From: JAWVFM01 sp963841455
Lineage (GTDB): Bacteria > Actinomycetota > Thermoleophilia > Solirubrobacterales > 70-9
Assembly: GCA_963841455.1 (NCBI GenBank)
Contig: CAWJCU010000003.1
Coordinates: 372,001-436,000 of the forward strand
Length of the DNA: 64,000 nucleotides
Direction of reading: 5' to 3'
The notes under the pieces are model-generated. The model saw nothing but the letters and a program-made list of their open reading frames with translations. It did no database searches and was not told the DNA's origin. Made by a program: the position numbers and the translations under genes. Below, one piece after another: positions 41,718 to 50,801 of the stretch (positions are counted from its first letter, which is position 1; the number at the start of each line of letters is the position of its first letter).

Positions 41718-42419
41718 TCAGGCGTCAGCGCGGTCGACCGGAACCTTGGCGCGACCGGGACGCCACAGGCTCACGAGCCCGGCGACGAGCGTGACGAGGA
41801 AGATCTGGCCGACGAGCATCTCGAAGACCGCGAACGATTGGCCGACCGTTCCGGCCGGGACGAGGTTGCCGTATCCCGTCGTCGTCAGGGTGGTGTAGCT
41901 GAAGAAGAGGTAGTCGCTCGAGCTCGGATTCGGCACTCCGGTGAAGAACTCCGTATGGGTCCACCGGCCGAACATGACGTAGAGGAAGGCGAAGAGCAGG
42001 CCGAGCAGCGTGAAGACGCTGATCGCTCCGAGGATCGTGCGGAAGTCCACCTCCCTCGCAGCCATGATGACCCGACGCAGGATCGTGGCCGCCGCGATCG
42101 CCAGCAGGATCGCGTCGGCGCCGAACGCGAGGCCGAGCAGCCGATCCGACGACGTGGCCTGGGCGATCAACGCCGCCGCAATCGCTGAGGCCGCGATCAC
42201 GGACGCAAGGCGGGCGCGGGCCGGGGACACGTCGGAGCTGATGAGGGCGATGACCCCCGTCAGCCCGGCGATCGTGATTGCCGCGACGCGGCCGCCCCAG
42301 CCCTCCGGCGGCAGCGTCATCATCACGACGAACGTGACCAGGATCAGAAGCAGGACGAGCCCGTAGGCCTCGCCGATCCGCTCGATCAGCTCGAGCGGCG
42401 TTTCACGATGGACGCGCAC
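41718..42419 (-). CDS. Two-pore-type potassium channel family protein
   Basis: A 233-aa membrane protein with six or so hydrophobic segments, ending in a pore-loop module: SSDYLFFSYTTLTTTGYGNLVPAG, which includes the selectivity filter TTGYGN, followed by the inner helix FAVFEMLVGQIFLVTLVAGLVSL. There is no cytoplasmic RCK domain, so gating is unclear. The first three or four segments are unlike voltage sensors (few Arg). It is convergent with DUF2252. GTG 42419 is chosen as it starts MRVHRETPLELIERIGEAYG, ahead of the first membrane segment; no clear ribosome site is seen. Confidence 0.83.
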   Translation of the reverse strand: MRVHRETPLELIERIGEAYGLVLLLILVTFVVMMTLPPEGWGGRVAAITIAGLTGVIALISSDVSPARARLASVIAASAIAAALIAQATSSDRLLGLAFGADAILLAIAAATILRRVIMAAREVDFRTILGAISVFTLLGLLFAFLYVMFGRWTHTEFFTGVPNPSSSDYLFFSYTTLTTTGYGNLVPAGTVGQSFAVFEMLVGQIFLVTLVAGLVSLWRPGRAKVPVDRADA

Positions 42420-42540
42420 ATGAGGCAGGCGGCCGCGGCGATTCCTGGGTCGATCGGCCACGCTTCGACGTTCGGCTGGCCGGCCCACGGTCCTTCCTCT
42501 GCACGGGACACCCCACGGGGGCCCGGGTAGGTTGAACGCA

Positions 42541-43535
42541 TGACCTCTTCCGACGCCGCCCTCGAGGGGGCGCCGAACGACGGCGAGAAGGGACGGATCA
42601 GAAGCAGGCTGTCGAATGGACGTCGGCTGGCGCGCATCGCGTATCGCGACCCCGAGCACGTCGCGGAGCGCCTGGCGCTGTTCGGCTCACAACAGCTCGC
42701 CGACCCCTCGCTGGAATGGGCGAGGCGCGTGCGAGAGGAGCGACCGGATGCTCCACGCGGCGAGATCGCCGAGGAGGTACGGATCCAGACGGCACAGGTC
42801 GCGCGCATCGACGGGGCTGTCGCCGGCACGCCGTTCCTGATCGCGCTCGTTCCCGGCTACCTCGCCTACCTCTGGCAGGAGGGCGTCATGGAGCGGCGCA
42901 TGGCCGCGCTCTGGGGCCGCGACCCGGGTTCGGTCGAGACGGCCGCGCGGACCCTGGTGCTGCGCGGCGTCCACCCGACCGTCGATGCCGCGCGTGAGGC
43001 CCTGGGCAAGGTGAGCGATACGCCGATGCCGGAGAAGCCGACTTCTCGCCGGATGCTCCGCACCTGGGTGCGGAGCATCTACGTCCTGCTGATCTTCGGC
43101 GGGTTCGTCTCGGCCCCGACCGATGAGGGCGAACGGTACGCGCACTGGCGGCTCAAGGCCGCGCTTGGCTTCGTCGGCGGGTGCCTCATCTGGGTCATCA
43201 CCTGGGTGTTTCCGGTCAGCTTCATGATCGCCATGGCGTGGGCGTGCGAGAGCCACGCCCGGAGCCTCGGCCACCGCACGATGAGCTTCTACGGCGGCGA
43301 GTCTGCCCTCGCCGAGGCCGCGAGCGCCGGCGACGACGATGAGGACGGAGGGCGCACCAAGCGCGATCTCGTGCGGGCGGGCCTACTCGCCCTCTCGGTC
43401 GCCGTGCCGATTGCATTCGTCGCCTACGCCGACCACGTCCGCCAGAGCACCGGCATCAACTGGCAGGGCGCCCTGGGCGCCCTGGTCGCGGTGTCCCTCG
43501 TCATCGCCATGACCGTTATCGCTCGCCGGCGATGA
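42541..43535 (+). CDS. Conserved hypothetical membrane protein (possibly EcsC-like)
   Basis: A 331-aa protein with a charged, helical N-terminal half (RLARIAYRDPEHVAERLALFG, SLEWARRVREERPDA) and about four membrane segments (FLIALVPGYLAYLW, IYVLLIFGGFVSAP, LGFVGGCLIWVITWVF, and two at the C-terminus). The N-terminal part resembles EcsC-type helices, but I would not assign a function. ATG 42541 follows TAGGTT (42528-42533) by 7 nt, so it is probably leaderless. It is divergent from the potassium-channel gene and convergent with the second SAP-like gene. Confidence 0.65.
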
Positions 43536-43542
43536 AGCCGGG

Positions 43543-44244
43543 CTACAGAAGCGTGGCCAGGCCCCGGATGATCAGCAGGACGCCCAGCACGGCCGCGCCG
43601 ATGACCGCCGCGCGGCGCCCGTTCGCGTCGATCCAGGACCGGAACCGCACGACCCGGTCCTGGGTCTTGTCGGGGGCGAAGACGTAGCCCAGGAGAGGCA
43701 GCTCGAGGAATATCTGCTGCATGAGGCAGAAGAAGAGGACCAACAGCACGGTCGGCACGACCCCGGGATCGAGGTCGGCCATGTGCGAGAGCGCGTCGAG
43801 GTACGAGACACCGGGGAACGAGAGCAGGAGGCCGACGACGAACGTGATCCGCGGCGAGCCGCGTCCGAGCATGCGCTGGACCCACGGCTCCTTCGGCTCG
43901 GAGCCCTCCGCCTTCTTCTCCTTGCGGCGTTGCCTGCGCTCCCGCAGGGGCTCGTCGCGGCCGGTTCCCAGAACGTACGCGACCAGCAGGAGGATCAGGC
44001 CCACCGCGATGTCCTCCGCCGGGCTGATCGTGCTTCGCGACGTGCTCTCGAAGCTCGAGTCCTGGAGCGAGAAGACGATCGCGAGGCCGAGCGTGATGCT
44101 CGTCGTGTAGGCGCCGAGCAGGTAGCCGAGCATGAGCCGCTTCGGGTTCTCCAGCAGCAGCATTACCGTGACCGCCGCGAGCAGCGTCGGGTTGAACATC
44201 GCAAAGAGCGACAGGGCGAAGATGTCGACGAGGTCGCTACTCAC
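43543..44244 (-). CDS. SAP/GAP-like integral membrane protein (SfLAP family), copy 2
   Basis: A 233-aa paralogue of 36266-36955: same N-terminal signature (LFAMFNPTLLAAVTVMLLLENPKRLMLGYLLGAYTTSITLGL), same six-segment layout, charged loop (RRQRRKEKKAEGSEPKEPW) and C-terminal GVLLIIRGLATLL. The order of blocks in both copies is the same, so they arose by duplication and diverged. GTG 44244 is the furthest plausible start; no clear Shine-Dalgarno was found. The DUF7144 gene lies 68 bp upstream, with a strong hairpin between. Confidence 0.75.
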   Translation of the reverse strand: MSSDLVDIFALSLFAMFNPTLLAAVTVMLLLENPKRLMLGYLLGAYTTSITLGLAIVFSLQDSSFESTSRSTISPAEDIAVGLILLLVAYVLGTGRDEPLRERRQRRKEKKAEGSEPKEPWVQRMLGRGSPRITFVVGLLLSFPGVSYLDALSHMADLDPGVVPTVLLVLFFCLMQQIFLELPLLGYVFAPDKTQDRVVRFRSWIDANGRRAAVIGAAVLGVLLIIRGLATLL

Positions 44245-44260
44245 GCGGGCCTGACGAAAG

Positions 44261-44290
44261 GCCCCCGCCCGGCGGGATCCGGGCGGGGGC
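44261..44290 (-). terminator. Strong GC hairpin terminator of the DUF7144 gene
   Basis: A 12-bp perfect stem (44261-44272 with 44279-44290) with a 6-nt loop follows the stop of the DUF7144 gene on the minus strand. The sequence after it on that strand, CCTTTCG, has only three T's, so termination may need help from Rho. Confidence 0.65.
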
Positions 44291-44312
44291 GATGATCACG
44301 AACGTGGCGTCG

Positions 44313-44693
44313 CTAGCGCGTCTCCTCGGGCTCGCCGAGCACGACGAGGCCGTGGATGCACATCACGCAGATGGCGAAGACGCATAGCGCCCACCACGGA
44401 TTCGGGCCCGTGACGGCCAGGATCGCCCCGATGGCGCCGATGCTCGCCGCCGCGATTCCCATCACGCGGCCATAGGTCCCGCCGCCGAACAGCGAGAGCC
44501 CTGCTGTCAGCTCGAAGACGCCGAGGATCAGCGTCACCCAGCCCCAGGTGTGAACGCTGCCAAAGACGTAGTGAACGCCCTGACTCGTGTAGAAGTTGGC
44601 GTCGCCGATGGCGCCGATGCCGTAGATGATGTTGAGCGTGCCAGCGATCATCAGCAGGATCGCCACGAAGATCGCGCGTCCGACACCTCTCAT
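44313..44693 (-). CDS. DUF7144-type small membrane protein
   Basis: A 126-aa protein with four hydrophobic segments (AIFVAILLMIAGTLNIIYG, WVTLILGVFELTAGL, VMGIAAASIGAIGAIL, CVFAICVMCIHGLVV). The N-terminal NIIYGIGAI and the TWGWVTLILG turn match the DUF7144 group of actinobacterial membrane proteins. Function unknown. The ATG at 44693 has Shine-Dalgarno GAGAGGAG and the gene ends at a strong hairpin. Confidence 0.7.
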   Translation of the reverse strand: MRGVGRAIFVAILLMIAGTLNIIYGIGAIGDANFYTSQGVHYVFGSVHTWGWVTLILGVFELTAGLSLFGGGTYGRVMGIAAASIGAIGAILAVTGPNPWWALCVFAICVMCIHGLVVLGEPEETR

Positions 44694-44869
44694 GTCAGTC
44701 TCCTCTCGGTAGAACGAAGTTCATCGCCGCGAAGGTAAGCTCGCGGCGCCTGGTCCGCATCGCCCGTTTCGGGTGATCCGCGTATTCCCGATTTCACCCG
44801 CTTCGCACGATGCGCCCAGCCCCGCCAGGCGGTTCGATGGTGTGCGCTGCCCACGACGAAGGAGGCGCC

Positions 44870-45121
44870 ATGCCACTGATCGGAAGACGACGACCGCTGA
44901 TGCGCGCTGCGATGGTCGGTGGCGCCGGCTATGCGGCCGGGAAGCACGTGCAGCGCAAGCGAGAGGCGGAGGCGCCGGCGGAGGATGCCCCGGCGGCTCC
45001 GGTCACATCCGAGGCCGATCGGATCGATGCGCTGACCAAGCTCAAGGGGCTGCTCGACTCCGGCGTCCTCACCCAGGAGCAGTACGAGGCCGAGCGCCAG
45101 AAGCTGCTCCAGGGGATGTAG
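44870..45121 (+). CDS. SHOCT-domain small protein
   Basis: An 83-aa protein with a short basic N-terminal segment (RPLMRAAMVGGAGYAAGKHV, weakly hydrophobic) and a C-terminal SHOCT motif (LTKLKGLLDSGVLTQEQYEAERQKLL), an oligomerising helical element. A strong Shine-Dalgarno AAGGAGG precedes ATG 44870. A second SHOCT protein is cut off at the right edge of the window. Next to it, after 27 bp, is the DUF6325-like gene. Confidence 0.78.
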   Translation: MPLIGRRRPLMRAAMVGGAGYAAGKHVQRKREAEAPAEDAPAAPVTSEADRIDALTKLKGLLDSGVLTQEQYEAERQKLLQGM

Positions 45122-45148
45122 ACGGTCGCGACCGAAGGAGAGATCGAG

Positions 45149-45640
45149 ATGGAGTTCGGACCAGTACAGATGCTCGTGGTCGGCTTCGAGCACGGCGAGT
45201 TCGAGGGCAAGATCCTCGCCGAGCTTCGCCGCCTGCGCGAGGCCGACATCGTCCGCCTCGTCGACCTCGTGTTCGTCCATCACGACGAGGAGGGCAACCT
45301 CGCGAAGATCGAGGTCAGCGACCTCTCGCAGGAGGAGGCGATGGAGTTCGGCGCCCTCGCCGGCGCCCTGGTTGGATTCGGAGCCGACGGCGACGAGGGT
45401 GCCGAGGCCGGCGCCCTGGCGGGAGCCGCCACCGCCGATGACGGTTCGGTTCTCGACGGCGACGAGCTCTGGTACGTAGCGGACCACATCCCGCCGGGAT
45501 CATCGGCGGGAATCGCGCTGCTCGAGCACCGGTGGGCGATTCCGCTGCGCGACGCGATCGACGAGGCCGGTGGCCAGACGCTCGTGGATGCGTGGGTGCA
45601 TCCGGAGGACCTGGTCGCGATCGGCGCCGCCAGCCGGTGA
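45149..45640 (+). CDS. DUF6325/DUF1269-like small protein
   Basis: A 163-aa protein. Its N-terminus (MEFGPVQMLVVGFEHGEFEGK) is the hallmark of the DUF6325/DUF1269 group; residues 20-70 are amphipathic and residues 65-100 are Gly/Ala-rich (ALAGALVGFGADGDEGAEAG), possibly a weak membrane hairpin. The end (EHRWAIPLRDAIDEAGGQTL) is well conserved in the family. Function unknown; relatives are linked to stress response. A Shine-Dalgarno GGAGA precedes the ATG. It is 27 bp from the SHOCT gene and 4 bp from the P450 start, so cotranscription is likely. Confidence 0.7.
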   Translation: MEFGPVQMLVVGFEHGEFEGKILAELRRLREADIVRLVDLVFVHHDEEGNLAKIEVSDLSQEEAMEFGALAGALVGFGADGDEGAEAGALAGAATADDGSVLDGDELWYVADHIPPGSSAGIALLEHRWAIPLRDAIDEAGGQTLVDAWVHPEDLVAIGAASR

Positions 45641-45644
45641 CGGC

Positions 45645-46904
45645 GTGAGCACGCTCACCCCGCCGACGGACCTGGCGTCGCTCGACGTGAGCGACCTGGA
45701 GCTCTGGCGCGAGGGACCACCGGACGACGTCTTTGAGACGCTCCGAAACGAGGCGCCGCTGCACTGGAGCGAGCTAAAGGATTTCCCGTGGGAGTCGGGC
45801 TTCTGGTCGGTCGTGCGCTACGACGACATCGCCGAGGTGGGTCGCGACTTCGAGACGTTCTCGTCGGCGCGCAGCATCATCCTCGTCGACAAGCTCGAGA
45901 CCGACCCGGACAAGCCGGACCCGATCGATCTCGCGGCGAGCATGATGATCACCCAGGACCCGCCGCGCCACGATCGGCTGAAGGCACTTGTGCAGCGGGC
46001 CTTCACCCCGAAACGGGCACTCGACCACGTCGAGCGGATGCGGGAGATCATCAACCTGGTCTATGACCGGGCTCTCGAGCGGCATCCAGACGGGCGCATC
46101 GACCTCGTTCAGGACGTCGGCATCTACGTCCCCGCGATGGTGATCGGCGACATGCTCGGAGCCCCACGCGAGGACGCCGACAGGCTCGTGGACTGGACCA
46201 ACCGGACGACGGCGCTCGAGGACCCGCGGCTCGTCCCCGACCTCGGCGAGGTCCAGCGTGCGCTGGAGGAGTTCATCCCCTACGTGAACGCGATGGTCTC
46301 CGAGCGAGAGCGGAAACCCACCGACGACCTGACCACCGCGATCATCCAGGCCGAGGTCGATGGTGAGCACCTCTCCCACGAGGAGGTCCTGATGTTCTTC
46401 TTCCTCCTCATGGTCGCCGGCAACGACTCCACGCGCGCGGTCTTCACCTCGGGCTTGAAGAACCTGCTCGACGACCCCGAGCAGATGGAGCTCGTGCGCT
46501 CCGGCACGGTGCCGCTCGAGCAGGTCGTGGAGGAGTTCGTGCGCTACAACCCCGCGTTCGCCTACATGCGCCGCACGGCCACGCGTGACGCGGAGGTCGC
46601 CGGTCAGGCGGTCAAGGCCGGCGACAAGCTCGCGCTCTGGTACGTATCGGGAAACCGCGACGCGAGCATGTTCGACGACCCCCACCACTTCGACGTTCGT
46701 CGCAATCCGAACCCGCACCAGGGCTTCGGCGGCGGCGGTCGCCACTTCTGCCTCGGGGCGGGCCTCGCGCGCTTGGAGCTGAAGCTCTGGATCGAGGAGA
46801 CGCTCAAGCGCTTCACTCGCATCGAGCTCGACGGCGACAGCGAGCGCGTGAGCTCGACGTTCCTCAACCAGTACATGCACATCCCGCTTGCAATCGACCG
46901 GTGA
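45645..46904 (+). CDS. Cytochrome P450
   Basis: A 419-aa soluble bacterial P450 (heme-thiolate mono-oxygenase). The heme Cys is at about residue 369 in GFGGGGRHFCLGAGLAR; the oxygen-activating helix I reads LLMVAGNDSTRA (AGxxS/T); the E-x-x-R motif is in VVEEFVRYNPAF. The substrate-recognition regions are not informative enough to name a target; steroid or long-chain substrates are common in this class (CYP125/CYP142-like, judged by ITQDPPRHDRLKALV). No electron-transfer partner is in the window. GTG 45645 fits the family start and follows the previous gene by 4 bp. Confidence 0.9.
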   Translation: MSTLTPPTDLASLDVSDLELWREGPPDDVFETLRNEAPLHWSELKDFPWESGFWSVVRYDDIAEVGRDFETFSSARSIILVDKLETDPDKPDPIDLAASMMITQDPPRHDRLKALVQRAFTPKRALDHVERMREIINLVYDRALERHPDGRIDLVQDVGIYVPAMVIGDMLGAPREDADRLVDWTNRTTALEDPRLVPDLGEVQRALEEFIPYVNAMVSERERKPTDDLTTAIIQAEVDGEHLSHEEVLMFFFLLMVAGNDSTRAVFTSGLKNLLDDPEQMELVRSGTVPLEQVVEEFVRYNPAFAYMRRTATRDAEVAGQAVKAGDKLALWYVSGNRDASMFDDPHHFDVRRNPNPHQGFGGGGRHFCLGAGLARLELKLWIEETLKRFTRIELDGDSERVSSTFLNQYMHIPLAIDR

Positions 46905-46925
46905 GCCGGGACGACGGCCGGGCGC

Positions 46926-47684
46926 TCAGCCTTCGAGATCGAGCGACTCGCCCGGCTCGAGGATGCGGACCTCCACGTCCGGCGCGCGGCGAGCCGCCAA
47001 CCGGGCGAACTCCCGGGCGGGCTCGGCCAATTGGCTCCTGGTCATGCGCCGCATCCACGACGGCTGGAGGGTTCCCCAGTGGATCGGCACGACCCGGCGC
47101 GGGCGCAGCATCTCGAGCGCTCGCGCTGCCCGCTCGGGATCGAGGTGTCCCTCGCCGGTGGTTGGCCCCCAGCCTGTGATCGGGAGCAGCGCCAGGTCCA
47201 GCCCCGGTGCCAAGCGCTCCATCTCGTCGAAAAGGTCCGTGTCGCCGGCGAAGTACACCGCTCGCGACCCCGAGATCACGTAGCCGACCGGGTCGGCGCG
47301 AGGACCGAACGGCGCCCTCCAACCTTCGTGGACCGCGGGAACAGCGGCGACCTCGAGCGGGCCCACCTCGATGCTCTGCCCGCATGCGAGGTCGGTCACA
47401 GCCTCGAAGCCGTGCCTGCGCGCGAAGCCCGCGGCCCCGCCGGGCACGATCAACCTGGGCTCTCCCGCGAGCGCCCGTAGCGAGGGGAGGTCGAGGTGGT
47501 CGCGGTCGAGATGCGAGATCAGCACGATGTCGGGCGCGAGCGCGGAGACATCGACCGGCGCCGGCCTTCGGATCAGCGGACCGACCCTGCTTCGCAGGAA
47601 GGGGTCGGTCAGGAGCGCCACGCCGTCGAGCCTGAGCTCGACGGTGGAATGCCCGATGAAGCTGATCCGGTCGCCCCCGGGCAT
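46926..47684 (-). CDS. MBL-fold metal-dependent hydrolase (NAPE-PLD/UlaG-like)
   Basis: A 252-aa metallo-beta-lactamase-fold hydrolase. The key motif is LISHLDRDHLDLPSL: the second His of HxHxDH is Asp (HxDxDH), while the last Asp-His pair is kept. Downstream marks are PAVHEGW, YFAGDTDLF and PIHWGTLQPSW. Relatives of this shape act on phospholipids (NAPE-PLD) or sugar lactones. The missing His may alter metal content. The ATG has TAGCCT (47697-47692) 7 nt upstream, so it is probably leaderless. Convergent with P450. Confidence 0.82.
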   Translation of the reverse strand: MPGGDRISFIGHSTVELRLDGVALLTDPFLRSRVGPLIRRPAPVDVSALAPDIVLISHLDRDHLDLPSLRALAGEPRLIVPGGAAGFARRHGFEAVTDLACGQSIEVGPLEVAAVPAVHEGWRAPFGPRADPVGYVISGSRAVYFAGDTDLFDEMERLAPGLDLALLPITGWGPTTGEGHLDPERAARALEMLRPRRVVPIHWGTLQPSWMRRMTRSQLAEPAREFARLAARRAPDVEVRILEPGESLDLEG

Positions 47685-47727
47685 GCCGCGCAGGCTAATT
47701 CGTCGGCCCGCCAGGTACGGTCGCGCC

Positions 47728-48810
47728 GTGGAAGCCGCCGCGACACCCGCTCACCCTCCCCTCGGCCGGCGGCTTGCCCGGATCGCGCTGTGGGTCGCCG
47801 GTGTCGCAGCGCTGCTGTACGTCCTCGACCTCCTCGGGATACCGGTGGCCGACTGGATCGGCTCGCTCTTCGACAAGCTCGCCCAGGTCCCGCCCGCCGC
47901 CGTCGTCGGGGGTGCCATCCTCGAGACCCTTCAGACCACGTTCGCCGCCCTCGCGTGGCTCGCGATTCTCCGCGCGGCCTTCCCGCGCGCGGAGGTGCCG
48001 TTCCGGGTGGTCCTCGCGGCCTACGCGGCGGCCGTCGCGATGAACGCGTTCCTGCCGGCGAACATCGGCACCTGGGCGATGCTCGTCATGTTCACGCTCG
48101 TGATCGCCGGGGCGACGTTCGCGTCGGTCTTCTCGGGCCTCATCGTCCAGAAGATCCCGTTCTCGGTCTTCAACGTCGCCCTCTATCTCTACCTGTTCCT
48201 GTCGGTCTCGAGCTCGCTCTCGATCGACCTCGGCGTCGTCTCCGACCATCCCGTCGCCGTGGCGCTGATCGCCGGCGGCGTATTGGTGCTCGCGGCGATC
48301 CTCGTTCGCGTCTTCTGGCGGCGCGCGGCGAAGCTCCGGGCGCAGCTCGCCGTGGGAGGGGCCATCCTGAGGACGCCGCGCAAGGCGCTTGTCGCCGTCG
48401 CGCTCCCCGAGCTCGCCAGCTATCTTGCGCGGCTCGGGATCGTCGCCGTCTTCCTCGGCGCGTACAGCATCCCGGTCACCTTCCACAACGTCGCAACGGT
48501 GAGCGCGTCGAACTCCGTCGCGAATTCCGTCTCAGTCACGCCGGGGGGTGTCGGGGTGACCCAGGCCGCCAACACGGCCGCCCTTCGAGACTCGACCAGC
48601 GCCTCGAACGCCACCGCCTACTCGGTCGCTCAGCAGCTCATCATCTCGGCCTGGGACGTCGTTTTCGCCGTCGCGACGGTCTCGTGGGCGTTCGGATGGT
48701 CGGGCGGCAAGCGCCTCGTCGAGACGTCCTACGGGGAAGCGAAGGTGAAGGCGGAGGAGATGAAGGCCGAACGCGCCCGTAAGCGCGCCGCCCGGAAGGA
48801 GGCGCCCTGA
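47728..48810 (+). CDS. UPF0104/lysylphosphatidylglycerol-synthase-type membrane protein
   Basis: A 360-aa protein with eight or so hydrophobic segments in the UPF0104 arrangement (ILETLQTTFAALAWLAILRA, AVAMNAFLPANIGTWAMLVMF, SVSVTPGGVGVTQAANTAALRD). The family includes the flippase part of MprF and membrane glycolipid transporters. The VTPGGVGVTQA and FLPANIGTW blocks are its usual motifs. GTG 47728 follows TACGGT (47716-47721) by 6 nt. The stop overlaps the CTG start of the next gene (CTGA), so the pair is coupled. Confidence 0.8.
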   Translation: MEAAATPAHPPLGRRLARIALWVAGVAALLYVLDLLGIPVADWIGSLFDKLAQVPPAAVVGGAILETLQTTFAALAWLAILRAAFPRAEVPFRVVLAAYAAAVAMNAFLPANIGTWAMLVMFTLVIAGATFASVFSGLIVQKIPFSVFNVALYLYLFLSVSSSLSIDLGVVSDHPVAVALIAGGVLVLAAILVRVFWRRAAKLRAQLAVGGAILRTPRKALVAVALPELASYLARLGIVAVFLGAYSIPVTFHNVATVSASNSVANSVSVTPGGVGVTQAANTAALRDSTSASNATAYSVAQQLIISAWDVVFAVATVSWAFGWSGGKRLVETSYGEAKVKAEEMKAERARKRAARKEAP

Positions 48811-50801
48811 CCGCATACGGGCACGAGCCCGAGTGGGAGCCGACGAAGCCGCGGCTCCGGCCGCTCCGGCTGCTGGTCGCGTGGATCATCGCGGCGGCCT
48901 CCGTCTACGTCGCTGCTGGGCTCGTGCCGGGGGTCGCGCTCGACCGTCCGGCCGCGGCCTTCGTCGTCGCGGCGGTGATCGCGGCGCTGAACGCGGTGCT
49001 GCCGCCGCTGATCGCGGCTCTTCGGCTCCCGTTCATGCTCGCGCTCGGGTTCGTGCTCGTTCTCCTCGTCGACGCGTTGATGCTGCTGCTCGCCGACGAG
49101 GTGTTGCCGGAGCTGATCACGGTCCGGTCATTCGGGAGCGCCCTGGCCGCGTCGCTCGTCATGGCGGCCGTGTCAATCGTCCTTCAGGTGATGACGGGGA
49201 CCAACGACGACGAGGAGTACAGCGTGCGCGTCGTCAAGAGGGTCGCTCGCCGCCAGGGCGGCGCGAAGCGAACCGACGCGCCCGGGATCCTCTTCCTCGA
49301 GATCGACGGCCTCGCGCTGCCCGTGCTGCAGCGAGCGATGCGGGACGGAAGCGCGCCGAACATGGCTCGTTGGCTTGCCGAGGACGACTACCAGCTCACC
49401 GAGTGGGAGCCCGACCTCTCCTCGCAGACCGGTGCGAGCCAGGCCGGGATCCTGCTCGGCTCGAATGACGGCATCCCCGCCTTCCGCTGGGTGGAGAAGG
49501 CCGACGCGAGGCTCGTGAGCTGCTCCTCGCCCGCCGATTGCGCGGAGATCGAGCGGCGGCTGGCCAGCGGCGCGGGCCTGCTCGCCGGTGGCGGTGCGAG
49601 CCGTGGCAACCTGCTCTCCGGGGAGGCCGAGGAGGCCATTCTCACGGTGAGCCGGATCGAGGCCGAACGGGAGGCGAATCCCGGATACCGCGCCTTCCTC
49701 GCGAACGGGTTCAACGTCACGAGGGCGCTCGTGCTGTTCGTCTGGGAGGTGATCCTGGAATGGACGGCGGCCGCTCGCGCCGCCCGTCGGGACGTGCGCC
49801 CCCGCGGCAACCGGGGTGGGATCTATCCCCTCCTGCGCGGCGTCATGTGCGTGATCGTGCGCGACCTGATCGTCTTCGGCGTCCTGACCGACATGATGCG
49901 CGGGCGGCCCGCGGTCTACGCGACCTTCTCGAGCTACGACGAGGTCGCCCATCACTCGGGGCTCGAGCGCGCCGACACGATGGAGGCGCTGAGGAAGGTG
50001 GACCAGCAGTTCGGGCGCATCGAGCGCGCCCGCCGCTACGCCCCCCGCCCGTACGAGATCGTCGTCCTCTCTGACCACGGCCAGACCCAGGGCGCGACCT
50101 TCAAGCAGCGCAACGGCTACGGGCTAGAGGAGCTCGTGGAGCGCTCGCTCGGCGGGGGCGATGTCACCGCCGTCCACGGGGGCGACGAGCAGAGCGCGAT
50201 GGTCGGGCACGCCGTGGGGGAGGCGACCGGGCGCAGGGCGAAGAGGACCAAGAACGACGTCTCGGACCGCCCGGTCGTAGTCCTCGGCTCGGGAAACCTC
50301 GGCCTCATCTACCTGATGGAGGAGCGTCGCCGGCTCACGCTGGAGGAGATCGACGAGCGCCACCCCGAGCTCGTGGCGGCCCTGCGCCGGCACCCCCACG
50401 TGGGTTGGCTCCTCGTGCGCTCGGCCGAGCGGGGGGCGGTCGTCCTCGGCGCCGACGGCGCCCGCTACCTGGCGGACGGCATCGTGGAGGGCGCCGACCC
50501 GCTGTCGCCCTTCTCGCCGACGGCGTGGCGGCACCTGTTACGGACCGACGGCTTCGACAACGTCGCCGACATCATGGTCGGCAGCTTCTACGACCCCCAC
50601 CTCGACGAGGGCTGCGCGTTCGAGGAGCTGATCTGCTTCCACGGCGGCCTCGGCGGCGAGCAGACCAGGCCGTTCATCCTCCACCCGCCCAGCCTTCGCC
50701 CGCCGGCCGGGCCGATCGTCGGTGCGGCCGCCGTGCACGAGATCCTCGGCGGCTGGCGGCGGCTACTCGCCGACGGCCCCGCGCTGCGCGAGCGTGTATA
50801 G
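48807..50801 (+). CDS. Holin-like membrane domain fused to type I phosphodiesterase; CTG start
   Basis: A 664-aa protein. N-terminal residues 15-130 contain four hydrophobic segments similar to the phage-holin-family-4/YvlD domain (LLVAWIIAAASVYVAAGLVPG, AALNAVLPPLIAALRLPFML). The remainder is an alkaline-phosphatase-superfamily phosphodiesterase: FLEIDGLALPVLQ (metal Asp), SSQTGASQAGIL (nucleophile Thr/Ser region), SSYDEVAHHSG and VLSDHGQTQG. The active site faces outside or periplasm-like space. CTG at 48807 is proposed as start: AAGGAGG lies 4 nt before it, it overlaps the previous stop as CTGA, and MTAYGHEPEWEP continues into the first segment; the next candidate (ATG-type) starts at 48924 and would remove helix 1. 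Confidence 0.75.
   Translation: MTAYGHEPEWEPTKPRLRPLRLLVAWIIAAASVYVAAGLVPGVALDRPAAAFVVAAVIAALNAVLPPLIAALRLPFMLALGFVLVLLVDALMLLLADEVLPELITVRSFGSALAASLVMAAVSIVLQVMTGTNDDEEYSVRVVKRVARRQGGAKRTDAPGILFLEIDGLALPVLQRAMRDGSAPNMARWLAEDDYQLTEWEPDLSSQTGASQAGILLGSNDGIPAFRWVEKADARLVSCSSPADCAEIERRLASGAGLLAGGGASRGNLLSGEAEEAILTVSRIEAEREANPGYRAFLANGFNVTRALVLFVWEVILEWTAAARAARRDVRPRGNRGGIYPLLRGVMCVIVRDLIVFGVLTDMMRGRPAVYATFSSYDEVAHHSGLERADTMEALRKVDQQFGRIERARRYAPRPYEIVVLSDHGQTQGATFKQRNGYGLEELVERSLGGGDVTAVHGGDEQSAMVGHAVGEATGRRAKRTKNDVSDRPVVVLGSGNLGLIYLMEERRRLTLEEIDERHPELVAALRRHPHVGWLLVRSAERGAVVLGADGARYLADGIVEGADPLSPFSPTAWRHLLRTDGFDNVADIMVGSFYDPHLDEGCAFEELICFHGGLGGEQTRPFILHPPSLRPPAGPIVGAAAVHEILGGWRRLLADGPALRERV

Noticed and set aside
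41712..42188. Charged 158-aa plus-strand ORF
   Set aside because: It mirrors the potassium-channel gene on the opposite strand, which has clear motifs; the same applies to most long antisense frames here.
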